DNA from: an uncultured Lachnospiraceae bacterium
GTDB lineage: Bacteria; Bacillota; Clostridia; Lachnospirales; Lachnospiraceae
DNA: 34,169 nucleotides
Reading direction: 5' to 3'
Assembly: GCA_910588535.1 (NCBI GenBank)
Contig: CAJUOO010000011.1
Span: forward strand, 24,459 to 58,627
In this document: piece by piece, positions 21,857 through 31,262 of the stretch
How the letters are laid out: each line of letters starts with the position of its first letter
Position numbering within the stretch: position 1 is the stretch's first letter
Program-made: the position numbers and the translations under genes
Notes under the pieces: generated by a model
Databases searched by the model: none
What the model saw: the letters and a program-made list of their open reading frames with translations, nothing else
Told to the model about the DNA's origin: nothing

Positions 21857-22786
21857 ATGAAGGATTTGCGAATAGGGATTGATCTGGGAGGAACACAGGT
21901 AAAACTTGGAATCTTTCAGGGGGAGGTTTTAGTAGATAAGTGGGAGATCTCGACAAGGCGAGAGGACAATGGTTCTCATATATTGGGAGATATCACAGAT
22001 AGTATAGAAAACAGACTGAAGGCAAAGAATATCAACAAGGAGAAGATACTTGGCGCTGGTATCGGTGTTCCGGGTCCTGTGGATGAGAAGGGTGTGGTAC
22101 ATGGCTGTGTCAATTTAGGCTGGGGTGTATTCTCGATAGAGGAGGAACTTAGTGGACTTTTGGCTATACCAGTGAAGGCAGGAAATGATGCAAATGTGGC
22201 TGCGCTCGGCGAGTTGTGGCAGGGCGGTGGAAGAGGCTATCGTGATATGGTAATGATCACGCTTGGAACTGGAGTGGGCGGCGGCATTATACTGGATGGA
22301 AAGATACGAGCAGGTGTCCATGGAGCAGCGGGAGAGATCGGTCATATGCCAGTGGTTTATGATGAGACAGAGGTTTGTAATTGTGGAAAAAAGGGATGTC
22401 TTGAGCAGGTAGCTTCCGCAACGGGTATCGTGAGGACAGCGACAAAGCTTCTTAAGAACAGCGAGAGAGCGTCTGCCTTGAGGACGATAGAAAGCTTTAC
22501 GGCGAAGGATGTATTTGACGAGGCAAAGAAAGGCGATGCAATAGCGTCAGAGGCAGTGGAAAAGCTTGGAGAGTATTTGGGAATCGCGGCGGCACATATC
22601 GCTTGTGTGATAGATCCAGAGATATTTGTAATAGGTGGTGGTGTCTCTAAGGCAGGAGAGGTTCTAATCCACATGGTAGGAAAATATTATAAGGAGAAGG
22701 CATTTAAGGGGAGCAGGGAGGCAGTGTTTGCCCTTGCCACTTTAGGAAATGATGCTGGAATATATGGTGCGGCTAGGCTTTTATAG
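21857..22786 (+). CDS. ROK-family glucokinase
   Basis: The product (309 aa) phosphorylates glucose with ATP. Visible are the phosphate-binding DLGGTQVKLG (10-19), NDANVAALGE, GTGVGGGII, GAAGEIGHMPV and the ROK zinc motif CNCGKKGCLEQVAS. The GEIGH and CLE sequences favour glucose or a related hexose over a repressor role, and there is no helix-turn-helix. AAAGGGGG precedes the ATG. The gene lies 33 bases after hprK. Confidence 0.93.
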   Translation: MKDLRIGIDLGGTQVKLGIFQGEVLVDKWEISTRREDNGSHILGDITDSIENRLKAKNINKEKILGAGIGVPGPVDEKGVVHGCVNLGWGVFSIEEELSGLLAIPVKAGNDANVAALGELWQGGGRGYRDMVMITLGTGVGGGIILDGKIRAGVHGAAGEIGHMPVVYDETEVCNCGKKGCLEQVASATGIVRTATKLLKNSERASALRTIESFTAKDVFDEAKKGDAIASEAVEKLGEYLGIAAAHIACVIDPEIFVIGGGVSKAGEVLIHMVGKYYKEKAFKGSREAVFALATLGNDAGIYGAARLL

Positions 22787-22810
22787 GTAGCTGCGGAAAT
22801 GAGGTAGATC

Positions 22811-23728
22811 TTGAGGCGGGAGTTTGAAAAGGAGCTTAGGCAGGTACTTCCAGAGGAGAGAATCCATTGCAAGGAACCGATGAAGGAACATACAACATTT
22901 CGCGTGGGTGGAGAGGCGGAGTATTTTTTGGTGCCCTCTGCAAAGGAGGAGATAGAAGCGTTGATCCGGCTGTGCAAGACTTATCAGCTTCCGTATCTTA
23001 TCATGGGAAATGGCAGCAATCTCTTAGTGGGAGATAAGGGTTTTGAAGGAGTGATTCTTAGGCTTGGAAAGGAATTTGGTAAAATTGAGGTGGACAGAGG
23101 TCAGAGGAGGATGCGGGCACAGGCTGGGGCTCTTTTGGCAAGAATAGCACAGGAAGCGGCTGAAAATTCTCTGTCAGGACTTGTGTTCGCCGCAGGTATA
23201 CCGGGAAGTCTTGGCGGGGCTGTTGCCATGAATGCGGGAGCATATGGGGGCGAGATCTGTCAGGCGGTGGAGTCAGTGCATATCCTTACTGCTTGTGGAG
23301 AACAGAAAATTCTCACCAATCAGGAGATGGAATTTGGATATCGCCACAGTGTAGTGCAGGAGCAGGGCTGTATTGTGCTCTCTGTTGATTTTAAGCTTGA
23401 GGATGGTGAGCGCGAGGAGCTTCTTGCCAAGATGAGAGATCTATCTGCACGGCGCAAGGAGAAGCAGCCGCTGGAATATGCGAGTGCGGGAAGTACTTTT
23501 AAGCGCCCGGAAGGACATTATGCCGGCAAACTTATTATGGAGGCCGGGCTGTCAGGTTATCGTGTAGGAGGAGCACAGGTGTCAGAGAAGCATTGTGGAT
23601 TTATTGTCAACACAGGTGATGCAACAGCGGCTGATGTAGTGGCAGTGATGAGGCATGTACAGAAGATAGTGATGGAAAAGCATGGAGTTATGCTGGAGCC
23701 TGAGGTTAGGCTCGCCGGAAGGTTCTAG
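22811..23728 (+). CDS. murB: UDP-N-acetylenolpyruvoylglucosamine reductase
   Basis: MurB reduces the enolpyruvyl group to make UDP-MurNAc, the second committed step of peptidoglycan synthesis, using FAD and NADPH. FAD-binding blocks are NGSNLLVGDKGFEG and AAGIPGSLGGAVAMNAGAYG. The catalytic serine is in ASAGSTFKRP and the catalytic Glu in LEPEVRLAG; YRHSVVQ is also conserved. The product has 305 aa. The start is TTG at 22811 with GAAATGAGG upstream; no better ATG exists. Confidence 0.96.
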   Translation: MRREFEKELRQVLPEERIHCKEPMKEHTTFRVGGEAEYFLVPSAKEEIEALIRLCKTYQLPYLIMGNGSNLLVGDKGFEGVILRLGKEFGKIEVDRGQRRMRAQAGALLARIAQEAAENSLSGLVFAAGIPGSLGGAVAMNAGAYGGEICQAVESVHILTACGEQKILTNQEMEFGYRHSVVQEQGCIVLSVDFKLEDGEREELLAKMRDLSARRKEKQPLEYASAGSTFKRPEGHYAGKLIMEAGLSGYRVGGAQVSEKHCGFIVNTGDATAADVVAVMRHVQKIVMEKHGVMLEPEVRLAGRF

Positions 23729-23753
23729 TGCGACATTGCTTTGGAGGTAGGAT

Positions 23754-24641
23754 ATGCGATTTGTGATAGTGACAGGGATGTCTGGGGCAGGAAAGAGTAC
23801 AGCTCTCAGGGTGCTTGAGGACGCTGGATTTTTCTGTGTGGATAATCTTCCAATTGCCCTGATTTCCAAGTTTGCCGATCTGATTTTTACCCGAAATCAA
23901 GAGATCACAAAGGCGGCTCTGGGGATTGACATTAGAAGCGGACAGGCCCTTGAAGCCGGGCTTAAGCAGGTTCTTGAGGAGATGACGGCAAAGAATTATA
24001 ATTATGAGATTTTATTTTTGGATGCCATGGATGAGGTTCTGATCAAGCGTTATAAGGAGACCAGAAGAAGTCATCCTTTGTCTGTGGATGGAAGAATTAA
24101 CAGAGGGCTTGTGGCAGAGCGCGAGAAGGTTGCGTTTCTGAAAAAACAGGCGGATTATATTCTGGATACCAGTCAGCTTTTGACGCGGGAGCTGAAGCTT
24201 GAGATAGAGAAGATATTTATACAGGATGAAAGCTTTAAGAATCTATTTATTACCGTGCTTTCCTTTGGGTTTAAATATGGGATCCCTCAGGATGCGGATC
24301 TGACATTTGATGTTCGGTTTCTTCCCAATCCATACTATATTGAGGAACTTCGCTTTAAGACGGGCAATGATAAGGAGATTCAAGAGTATGTGATGGGGTT
24401 TGAGCCAGCTCATATTTTTGTGGATAAGCTGGAGGATATGCTTCAGTTTCTGATACCCAATTATATTTTGGAGGGAAAAAATCAGCTTGTGATAGCGATT
24501 GGCTGTACTGGCGGAAAGCACCGTTCTGTCACTCTGGCAAATGAGCTGTATCGTAGGCTTAGAGTGGAGGGAGCCGGCTACGGAATAAAGATTGAGCATC
24601 GAGATATAGAAAAGGATGCGAAGCGCAAGGCACTAAAGTAG
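23754..24641 (+). CDS. rapZ: RapZ/YvcJ-family nucleotide-binding protein
   Basis: This P-loop protein (295 aa) has Walker A GMSGAGKS (8-15), CVDNLP, FLDAMDEVLIKRYKETRRSHPL, the FGFKYGIPQDADLTFDVRFLPNP block and IAIGCTGGKHRSV near the C-terminus. In E. coli RapZ is an RNase E adaptor that tunes GlmS and thus amino-sugar supply; in Firmicutes the homologue YvcJ is less well defined. Its place between murB and whiA is the common Firmicute neighbourhood, but the usual yvcK between rapZ and whiA is absent. Confidence 0.95.
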   Translation: MRFVIVTGMSGAGKSTALRVLEDAGFFCVDNLPIALISKFADLIFTRNQEITKAALGIDIRSGQALEAGLKQVLEEMTAKNYNYEILFLDAMDEVLIKRYKETRRSHPLSVDGRINRGLVAEREKVAFLKKQADYILDTSQLLTRELKLEIEKIFIQDESFKNLFITVLSFGFKYGIPQDADLTFDVRFLPNPYYIEELRFKTGNDKEIQEYVMGFEPAHIFVDKLEDMLQFLIPNYILEGKNQLVIAIGCTGGKHRSVTLANELYRRLRVEGAGYGIKIEHRDIEKDAKRKALK

Positions 24642-24669
24642 AAGGATAGTGGACCATGGAGGCTTTATT

Positions 24670-25638
24670 ATGTCGTTTTCCAGTGAAGTTAAGGATGAAT
24701 TGTCTCGTCAGCTTTCACAGGCGAGACATTGCCAGATAGCTGAGGCTGCAGCCATTATAAGCTTATGTGGCAGGATATTGATATCCAGCGAGGACAGATA
24801 TTGTATTAAAATTCATACGGAGAATATCTCGGTGGCGAGAAAATATTTTACACTGCTTAAGAAGACCTTTCATGCTAATACACAGATTTCTATAAAACAG
24901 AATCTATACTTTAAGAAGAGCAAGCTGTATACTGTGACAGTGGGAAATCATGAGGATGCGATGCGAATCTTACAGGCGGTCAGGTTGATAGATGAGCATC
25001 AAGAGATAGGAGAGAATCTATCTGTAGTGGGAAATCTAGTGGTGCAGCAGTCCTGCTGTAAGCGTGCATTTATACGAGGAGCCTTTCTTGCCACAGGTTC
25101 TATCAGTGATCCAGAAAAGGCATATCATTTTGAGATTGTGTGTGCGACGATGGAGAAGGCAGAGCAGCTTCGTGAGATTATCGCTGTATTTTCTATTGAG
25201 GCAAAGATTATCAGGCGAAAGAAGTATTTTATCGTATATATTAAAGAGGGTTCACAGATTGTGGATATCTTAAATGTTATGGAGGCTCATGTGGCGCTGA
25301 TGAATCTGGAGAATGTGCGGATTCTCAAGGATATGAGAAATTCTGTAAATCGCCGGGTAAACTGTGAGACGGCAAATATTCATAAGACAGTTTCGGCGGC
25401 GGTTCGGCAGAGAAAGGATATTGAATATATCAGAGATACCATAGGATTCGGTGCGATCTCAGAAAATCTTTCTGAGATTGCCAGCAAGCGTCTGGAACAG
25501 CCGGAGGCAACACTTAAGGAGCTGGGAGCGATGCTTCATCCGCCCGTGGGGAAATCTGGTGTGAATCACAGATTGAGAAAGCTTAGTGGAATAGCGGAAT
25601 CTCTCAGAGAGAGAGACGCACAGGAGAAGAAGGAGTAA
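24670..25638 (+). CDS. whiA: DNA-binding protein WhiA
   Basis: WhiA combines a degenerate LAGLIDADG-like N-terminal domain with a C-terminal helix-turn-helix; in Actinobacteria it controls sporulation and in Bacillus it affects division and chromosome segregation. This protein (322 aa) shows the family start MSFSSEVKDELSR, CCKRAFIRGAFLATGSISDP, NSVNRRVNCETANIHKTV and the C-terminal LKELGAMLHPPVGKSGVNHR. A longer GTG frame begins at 24649, but GGAGG sits inside that extension, so the ATG at 24670 is the start. It overlaps nothing and leads directly into dnaE. Confidence 0.95.
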   Translation: MSFSSEVKDELSRQLSQARHCQIAEAAAIISLCGRILISSEDRYCIKIHTENISVARKYFTLLKKTFHANTQISIKQNLYFKKSKLYTVTVGNHEDAMRILQAVRLIDEHQEIGENLSVVGNLVVQQSCCKRAFIRGAFLATGSISDPEKAYHFEIVCATMEKAEQLREIIAVFSIEAKIIRRKKYFIVYIKEGSQIVDILNVMEAHVALMNLENVRILKDMRNSVNRRVNCETANIHKTVSAAVRQRKDIEYIRDTIGFGAISENLSEIASKRLEQPEATLKELGAMLHPPVGKSGVNHRLRKLSGIAESLRERDAQEKKE

Positions 25639-25644
25639 CGAAGG

Positions 25645-28600
25645 ATGGCATTTACACACCTGCATGTGCATACGGAATATAGCTTGCTGGATGGCTCAAG
25701 TAAGATAGAGGAGCTGGCGGACAGGGTGAAGGAGCTTCAGATGGACAGCGTCGCGATCACTGATCACGGTGTGATGTACGGTGTAATTGACTTTTACCGC
25801 GCTTGTAAGGCGAGAGATATTAAGCCAATTATCGGCTGTGAGGTCTATGTAGCCCCCGGTTCCCGCTTGGATAAGGAGATAAACGGCGGAGAGGACAGAT
25901 ATTATCATTTGGTGCTATTGGCAGAGAATAACAAAGGCTATGCCAATTTGATGAAGCTGGTGTCAAAAGGATTTGTGGAGGGGTTTTATTATAAGCCTCG
26001 CGTGGATTATGAGGTGTTAGAGACCTATCACGAGGGGCTTATTGCTTTGAGTGCCTGCCTTGCAGGAGAGATACCAAGGTATCTGGAACGTGGTATGTAC
26101 GAGGAGGGAAAAAGTGCTGCACTTCGGTATGAGAAGATATTTGGCAAGGGAAATTTCTTTCTTGAGCTACAAGATCACGGGATTGCGGCTCAGAAAACGG
26201 TGAACCAACAGCTTCTGCGGCTGAGCAAAGATACGGGGATCGAGTTGGTTGCTACCAATGATTCTCATTATACTTATGACAGCGATGTGGAGGCACATGA
26301 TATTTTGCTTTGCATCCAGACAGGAAAACATGTCAGTGATGAAAATCGTATGCGCTATGAAGGTGGGCAGTATTATATTAAGTCTCAGGAGGAGATGGAA
26401 AAGCTGTTTCCATATGCGAGGGAGGCCATAGAAAATACACATAAGATAGCAGAACGCTGCAATGTAGAGATTGAATTTGGTGTGACAAAGCTTCCAAAAT
26501 ATGATGTGCCGGAGGGTTTTACCTCTTGGGAGTATCTGAATAAGTTGTGTTTTGAAGGGCTTGCGCGCCGATATCCAAACGGAGAAAAGGAAATTCACGA
26601 TCAGCTTACGTATGAATTAAGTGTGATTCAGACAATGGGATATGTGGATTATTTTTTGATTGTGTGGGATTTTATTCATTTTGCCAAGGAAAACGGCATT
26701 GCAGTGGGACCGGGGCGCGGCTCTGCCGCAGGAAGTATAGTCGCCTATACGCTGGAGATCACAGATATCGATCCCATTCGATATGGTCTAGTATTTGAAC
26801 GTTTTTTGAATCCTGAGAGAGTGTCCATGCCAGATATTGATGTGGACTTCTGCTATGAGAGACGGCAGGAGGTTATCGACTATGTGGTGAGGAAATATGG
26901 AAAGGATCGAGTGGTTCAGATTGTCACCTTCGGTACACTGGCGGCGAGAGGTGTCATACGCGATGTGGGGCGTGTGCTTGATATGCCTTATGCGGCGGTG
27001 GATAATATCGCAAAGATGATACCAAAGGATGAGCTGAATATCACGATCAATAGAGCGATGGAGATCAATCCTGAGCTTCGAAGGGCATATGAGGAGCAGC
27101 CGGAGGTGAAATATCTTATTGATATGGCAAAGCGTCTAGAGGGGCTTCCAAGACATACTTCCATGCATGCTGCAGGTGTGGTGATCAGCCAGAAATCGGT
27201 GGATGAATATGTTCCTCTCTCCCGTGCTTCCGACGGTTCTATCACGACACAGTTTACCATGACTACGCTGGAGAATCTTGGACTTCTTAAGATGGACTTC
27301 TTGGGACTTCGTACACTCACAGTGATCCGTGATGCAGTGAATCTTTTAAAACAGAGCCAAAAGATTGATCTGGATATGATGTCGGTGGACTACAATGATC
27401 CGCAGGTTCTGACATCACTTGGAACAGGAAGAACCGATGGAGTGTTCCAGCTTGAAAGTGGGGGCATGAAGGGATTTATTCGAGAGTTAAAGCCACAGAG
27501 CTTGGAGGATATAATAGCGGGGATCTCTCTGTACCGTCCGGGTCCAATGGATTTTATTCCACAATATCTGAAGGGAAAAAATCATCCTGAGCTAGTAAAA
27601 TATGATTGTCCGCAGCTTGAGCCTATACTGAAACCAACCTATGGCTGTATTGTCTATCAGGAGCAGGTAATGCAGATTGTCCGTGATCTGGCAGGGTATA
27701 CCATGTCGCGAAGCGATGAGGTGCGCAAGGCAATGTCAAAGAAAAAGACTGCTGTGATGGAGCGTGAGAGAAAGAATTTTGTTTACGGCAACAAGGAGGA
27801 GAACGTGCCGGGCTGTATGGCAAATGGTATTGATGAGAAGACGGCGAATAAAATTTACGATGAGATGATTGACTTTGCCAAGTATGCGTTTAACAAATCT
27901 CATGCGGCTGCATATGCGGTAGTTTCCTATCAGACGGCATATCTAAAATATTACTATCCAGTGGAATTTATGGCGGCGCTTATGACCTCTGTGATAGATA
28001 ATGCCAATAAAATATCAGAATATGTTCTCACATGTAGACAGATGGAGATCCCTATCCTTCCGCCAGATATTAATGAGAGTGTAAGTGCTTTCTCCGTGTC
28101 AGATGGATCGATTCGATATGGTCTTAACGCAGTAAAAAGTGTTGGGAAGACGGTGGTGGAGTCAATTGTCAAAGAGAGGGATGCATGTGGAAGATATAAA
28201 AGCTTGGAGGATTTTATTGAGCGCATGAGCGGCAAGGATATTAATCGGCGCACGGTGGAAAACTTAATTAAGGCGGGTGCTTTTGACAGCATGGGAGCGA
28301 CCAGAAAGCAATATGTAAGTGTGTATGCCGCAATTATGGAGCAGGTCAGCGAGAAAAAGAAAAAATCGGTGGCAGGGCAGATGAGCTTATTTGACTTTGT
28401 GCCAGAGGAAGAAAAGCAAAATTATGAGATAAAAATACCAGATGTGGGAGAATATAAGAAGGAACTTCTATTGGCATTTGAAAAGGAAGTTTTGGGCTTT
28501 TATATCAGTGGCCATCCATTGGAGGAGTATGAAAGCTTTTGGAGAAAGAATATAACGGCGATAACATCAGATTTTATAGTGGACGAGGAGACGCGGGAAT

Positions 28601-29130
28601 GTAAGGTGCATGATGGGGAGCAGGTTTGGATTGGTGGCATGATCTCTTCTAGGAAGGTAAAGACCACTAAGACCAACAAGATGATGGCGTTTATTACGCT
28701 GGAAGATCTGGTCGGTTCTGTGGAGGTGATTATCTTTCCTCGTGACTATGATAAAAGCAAGGACAAGCTTACAGAGGAGAATAAGGTCTTTATCCGCGGA
28801 AGGGTATCTGTGGACGAGGAGGAAAGTGGTAAGCTTGTCTGTGAGAGGATAGTCTCTTTTGATGAGGTACCGCGGCAGCTCTGGATACAATTCTCCTGCA
28901 TGGATGAATATAAAAAGAGGAATCAAGTGTTAAGTGAAATAACCAAAGATTCTGATGGAAATGATTCTGTGGGCGTGTTTCTTGCGAAAGAGAAGGCAAA
29001 AAAGATTCTTCCGCCAAGCCAGAATGTGAAAATAAACAGAGAGCTGCTTGAAAGACTATATCAGGAATTTGGTGAAAATAATGTGAAGGTTCTTGATAAA
29101 GGTATTGAAAACATTTCCAAAATGAATTAG
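25645..29130 (+). CDS. dnaE: DNA polymerase III alpha subunit (DnaE type)
   Basis: This replicative polymerase has 1161 residues. The PHP domain is at the N-terminus (HLHVHTEYSLLDG, ITDHGVMYG). The palm carries PDIDVDF with the catalytic aspartates around 397-401 and GRGSAAGSIVAYTL before it; later come FNKSHAAAYAVVSYQTAYLK, the helix-hairpin-helix region, and an OB fold (VWIGGMISSRK to about 1075). No exonuclease insertion is present, so it is DnaE rather than PolC. A short tail after the OB domain ends the protein. The start has GAAGGAG upstream, seven bases after whiA. Confidence 0.97.
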   Translation: MAFTHLHVHTEYSLLDGSSKIEELADRVKELQMDSVAITDHGVMYGVIDFYRACKARDIKPIIGCEVYVAPGSRLDKEINGGEDRYYHLVLLAENNKGYANLMKLVSKGFVEGFYYKPRVDYEVLETYHEGLIALSACLAGEIPRYLERGMYEEGKSAALRYEKIFGKGNFFLELQDHGIAAQKTVNQQLLRLSKDTGIELVATNDSHYTYDSDVEAHDILLCIQTGKHVSDENRMRYEGGQYYIKSQEEMEKLFPYAREAIENTHKIAERCNVEIEFGVTKLPKYDVPEGFTSWEYLNKLCFEGLARRYPNGEKEIHDQLTYELSVIQTMGYVDYFLIVWDFIHFAKENGIAVGPGRGSAAGSIVAYTLEITDIDPIRYGLVFERFLNPERVSMPDIDVDFCYERRQEVIDYVVRKYGKDRVVQIVTFGTLAARGVIRDVGRVLDMPYAAVDNIAKMIPKDELNITINRAMEINPELRRAYEEQPEVKYLIDMAKRLEGLPRHTSMHAAGVVISQKSVDEYVPLSRASDGSITTQFTMTTLENLGLLKMDFLGLRTLTVIRDAVNLLKQSQKIDLDMMSVDYNDPQVLTSLGTGRTDGVFQLESGGMKGFIRELKPQSLEDIIAGISLYRPGPMDFIPQYLKGKNHPELVKYDCPQLEPILKPTYGCIVYQEQVMQIVRDLAGYTMSRSDEVRKAMSKKKTAVMERERKNFVYGNKEENVPGCMANGIDEKTANKIYDEMIDFAKYAFNKSHAAAYAVVSYQTAYLKYYYPVEFMAALMTSVIDNANKISEYVLTCRQMEIPILPPDINESVSAFSVSDGSIRYGLNAVKSVGKTVVESIVKERDACGRYKSLEDFIERMSGKDINRRTVENLIKAGAFDSMGATRKQYVSVYAAIMEQVSEKKKKSVAGQMSLFDFVPEEEKQNYEIKIPDVGEYKKELLLAFEKEVLGFYISGHPLEEYESFWRKNITAITSDFIVDEETRECKVHDGEQVWIGGMISSRKVKTTKTNKMMAFITLEDLVGSVEVIIFPRDYDKSKDKLTEENKVFIRGRVSVDEEESGKLVCERIVSFDEVPRQLWIQFSCMDEYKKRNQVLSEITKDSDGNDSVGVFLAKEKAKKILPPSQNVKINRELLERLYQEFGENNVKVLDKGIENISKMN

Positions 29131-29211
29131 AATAGTGCTGGATACGTTGGAGGGACATCTTCTCTCCAGTGGATCGGCAAAGTAACAGACAGGGAATGGG
29201 AGGAGTCAGTT

Positions 29212-30186
29212 ATGGCAAAAGAGATAAAAACAATAGGTGTACTGACAAGTGGAGGAGATGCTCCGGGCATGAACGCGGCGATCCGTGCGGTAGTGCGCAC
29301 GGCTTTGGCGCGCGGAAAGCAGGTGAGGGGCATTATGAAGGGATATCAGGGCCTGTTAAATGAAGAGATCGAGGATATGGAGAAGATGGGCGTGTCCAGC
29401 ATTATCCAGAGAGGTGGAACAATTCTTGGCACAGCGCGCAGTATGGAGTTTAAGACAGAGGAAGGGCAGAAGAAGGGCGCAGATATTTGCCGAAAGCATG
29501 GAATTGACGGACTGGTTGTCATTGGCGGAGATGGATCATTTCGCGGCGCGCAGCGCCTTGCTAATCTGGGAATTAACACCATCGGCATACCGGGCACCAT
29601 CGATCTGGATATTGCCTGTACAGATTACACCATAGGTTTTGACACGGCGGTAAACACGGCAATGCAGGCGATTGATAAGGTCAGGGATACCTCCACCTCC
29701 CATGAGAGATGCAGTATTATCGAGGTCATGGGCAGACATGCAGGTTATATAGCCCTTTGGTGTGGCATTGCCAATGGTGCGGAGGATATTCTGCTGCCAG
29801 AGCGTTATGACAATGACGAGCAGGCATTGATCAACAATATTATCAGAAACAGAAAGAACGGAAAGAAGCATCATATTATTATAAATGCAGAGGGAATTGG
29901 ACATTCTGCGAGTATGGCGAGGAGAATTGAGGCCGCGACAGGTGTGGAGACCAGAGCAACTATCCTTGGGCATATTCAGAGAGGCGGAAGTCCTACCTGT
30001 AAGGACCGTGTGTATGCTTCCATAATGGGAAGTTATGCGGTCGATCTGCTCTGTGAGGGTAAGAGCAAGAGAATTGTCGCTTACGCGGGCGGAAAATATG
30101 TTGATTTTGATATTAATGAGGCACTTGCGATGAAGAAGGATATCTCAGAATATCAATTTAACGTAAGTAAGATATTGGGGCGCTGA
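29212..30186 (+). CDS. pfkA: 6-phosphofructokinase, ATP type
   Basis: PfkA commits sugar to glycolysis by making fructose 1,6-bisphosphate. In this protein (324 aa) LTSGGDAPGMNAAIRA and GGDGSFRGA (105-113) mark the ATP site; Gly at the position that is Asp in pyrophosphate-dependent enzymes points to ATP. The catalytic loop reads PGTIDLDIACTDYTIGFDTA, keeping both aspartates (131 and 133), but the residue between them is Leu rather than the usual Asn. RDTSTSHERCSIIEVMGRHAG and the RGGSPTCKDR substrate motif are normal. GGGAGGAG precedes the ATG. Confidence 0.96.
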   Translation: MAKEIKTIGVLTSGGDAPGMNAAIRAVVRTALARGKQVRGIMKGYQGLLNEEIEDMEKMGVSSIIQRGGTILGTARSMEFKTEEGQKKGADICRKHGIDGLVVIGGDGSFRGAQRLANLGINTIGIPGTIDLDIACTDYTIGFDTAVNTAMQAIDKVRDTSTSHERCSIIEVMGRHAGYIALWCGIANGAEDILLPERYDNDEQALINNIIRNRKNGKKHHIIINAEGIGHSASMARRIEAATGVETRATILGHIQRGGSPTCKDRVYASIMGSYAVDLLCEGKSKRIVAYAGGKYVDFDINEALAMKKDISEYQFNVSKILGR

Positions 30187-30953
30187 TGATAACGAGCGTC
30201 AATAATCCATCTGTGAAGAATGTTATTGCTTTAAGAAAAAAAGGAAAGCTTCGGAGAGAACAGGATGTTTTTTTGGTGGAGGGGCCGAAGATGGTTGCCG
30301 AGATACCAGATGGGTATCTAAAAGAGATGTATATCTCTGAGGAATTTGATATAGAGCAGCATAAGATGCTTCTTAAGGGCAGGGCTTATGAGCTGGTAAG
30401 CGCGCGCGTATTCCGTGAGATGAGTGATACACAGTCTCCTCAGGGAGTGCTTGCCGTTGTGCGCCAGCGTCACAGTACTCTTGAGGGGCTTCTAGCTGCG
30501 CAAAAAAGCCATATTTTGATTCTTGAAGATGTTCAAGATCCGGGAAATCTAGGAACGATGTTCCGCACCGGAGAGGGTGCCGGAGTGACTGGAGTTGTAC
30601 TAAGCAAGGGTTGTGTGGATCTGTATAATCCCAAGGTAATTCGCTCTACCATGGGTTCTGTGTATCGAGTTCCCTTTGTTTATACAGAAGATCTGCATAA
30701 GACAATACAGAGGATTAAAAAGAGTTGTAAGATCTATGCTGCACATTTGCAGGGAGTATACGACTATGATAAAGCAGACTATACTGACGATTCAGCGATA
30801 TTAATTGGAAATGAGTCGAAAGGATTGACAAAAGAGACGGCTGAGATGGCTGATATATGGGTGAAGATACCGATGCAGGGAAGAGTTGAGTCGCTTAATG
30901 CGGCGGTGGCGGCTTCTATATTGATGTACGAGGTATATAGGCAGAGGCGTTAG
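30186..30953 (+). CDS. TrmH-family (SpoU) RNA methyltransferase
   Basis: This 255-residue SPOUT methyltransferase has an N-terminal substrate-binding domain (SVNNPSVKNVIALRKKGKLR, FLVEGPKMV) and a trefoil-knot domain with ILEDVQDPGNLGTMFRTGEG, LIGNESKGL and IPMQGRVESLNAAVAASI. Members 2'-O-methylate rRNA or tRNA; the exact target cannot be told here. Its ATG shares the last base of the pfkA stop codon (TGATG), so the two are translationally coupled. A terminator follows. Confidence 0.94.
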   Translation: MITSVNNPSVKNVIALRKKGKLRREQDVFLVEGPKMVAEIPDGYLKEMYISEEFDIEQHKMLLKGRAYELVSARVFREMSDTQSPQGVLAVVRQRHSTLEGLLAAQKSHILILEDVQDPGNLGTMFRTGEGAGVTGVVLSKGCVDLYNPKVIRSTMGSVYRVPFVYTEDLHKTIQRIKKSCKIYAAHLQGVYDYDKADYTDDSAILIGNESKGLTKETAEMADIWVKIPMQGRVESLNAAVAASILMYEVYRQRR

Positions 30954-30975
30954 CAATAGAATATATATTTGGATT

Positions 30976-30999
30976 GGTCCGCAGAGTCGGACCTTTTTT
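30976..30999 (+). terminator. Rho-independent terminator
   Basis: GGTCCG (30976-30981), a 6-base loop, CGGACC (30988-30993) and six T. It ends the hprK-to-methyltransferase run. Confidence 0.92.
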
Positions 31000-31000
31000 A

Positions 31001-31170
31001 TGCGCAGGGGTGCATATGGAAAAAAGCAGCGAAGCTGCGTGCGCTCTGCGGCGAGTAAGAGGAAGGTAAACCTTCCCAACTCGATTGTGCAGGGGTGCAT
31101 AGGGAAATAAGTATCAGAAGCTGCGTGTGCCCCGCGGCGAGTAAGAGGAGTAACCTTCCCTACTTGATAT
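31001..31170. repeat. Tandem pair of the two-hairpin repeat (copies F and G)
   Basis: Copy F begins two bases after the terminator T-tract with TGCGCAGGGGTGCATATGG, carries GCAGC-GAA-GCTGC and the TCTGCGGCGAGTAAGAGG core, and closes its second hairpin with CGAGT/ACTCG and GGAAGG/CCTTCC. Copy G starts near 31090 (CAGGGGTGCATAGGGAAATA) and has CCCCGCGGCGAGTAAGAGG. The stem arms differ from copies A and B yet still pair: GGGGTGCAT with GTGTGCCCC in G, GGGACGC with GCGTCCC in A. Confidence 0.8.
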
Positions 31171-31176
31171 ATGATA

Positions 31177-31262
31177 ATATGTTCTGTCAACATATGTCCG
31201 TAGAGAGAACAATGTTCTAGCTTTTACATATACTTGACAAATTTTAAAGAATTTGTTAAAAT
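31177..31262 (+). promoter_or_regulatory. Promoter of the SleB-like hydrolase gene with upstream palindromes
   Basis: TTGACA (31234-31239), a 17-base spacer and TAAAAT (31257-31262) form a strong promoter. Upstream lie ATATGTT-CTGTC-AACATAT (31177-31195) and AGAACA-A-TGTTCT (about 31206-31218), both possible protein-binding sites. Confidence 0.75.

Noticed and set aside
31200..31222. LexA/DinR box upstream of the SleB-like gene
   Set aside because: The site has GAAC and GTTC separated by three bases; the Gram-positive LexA box needs four, and the gene is not an SOS gene.
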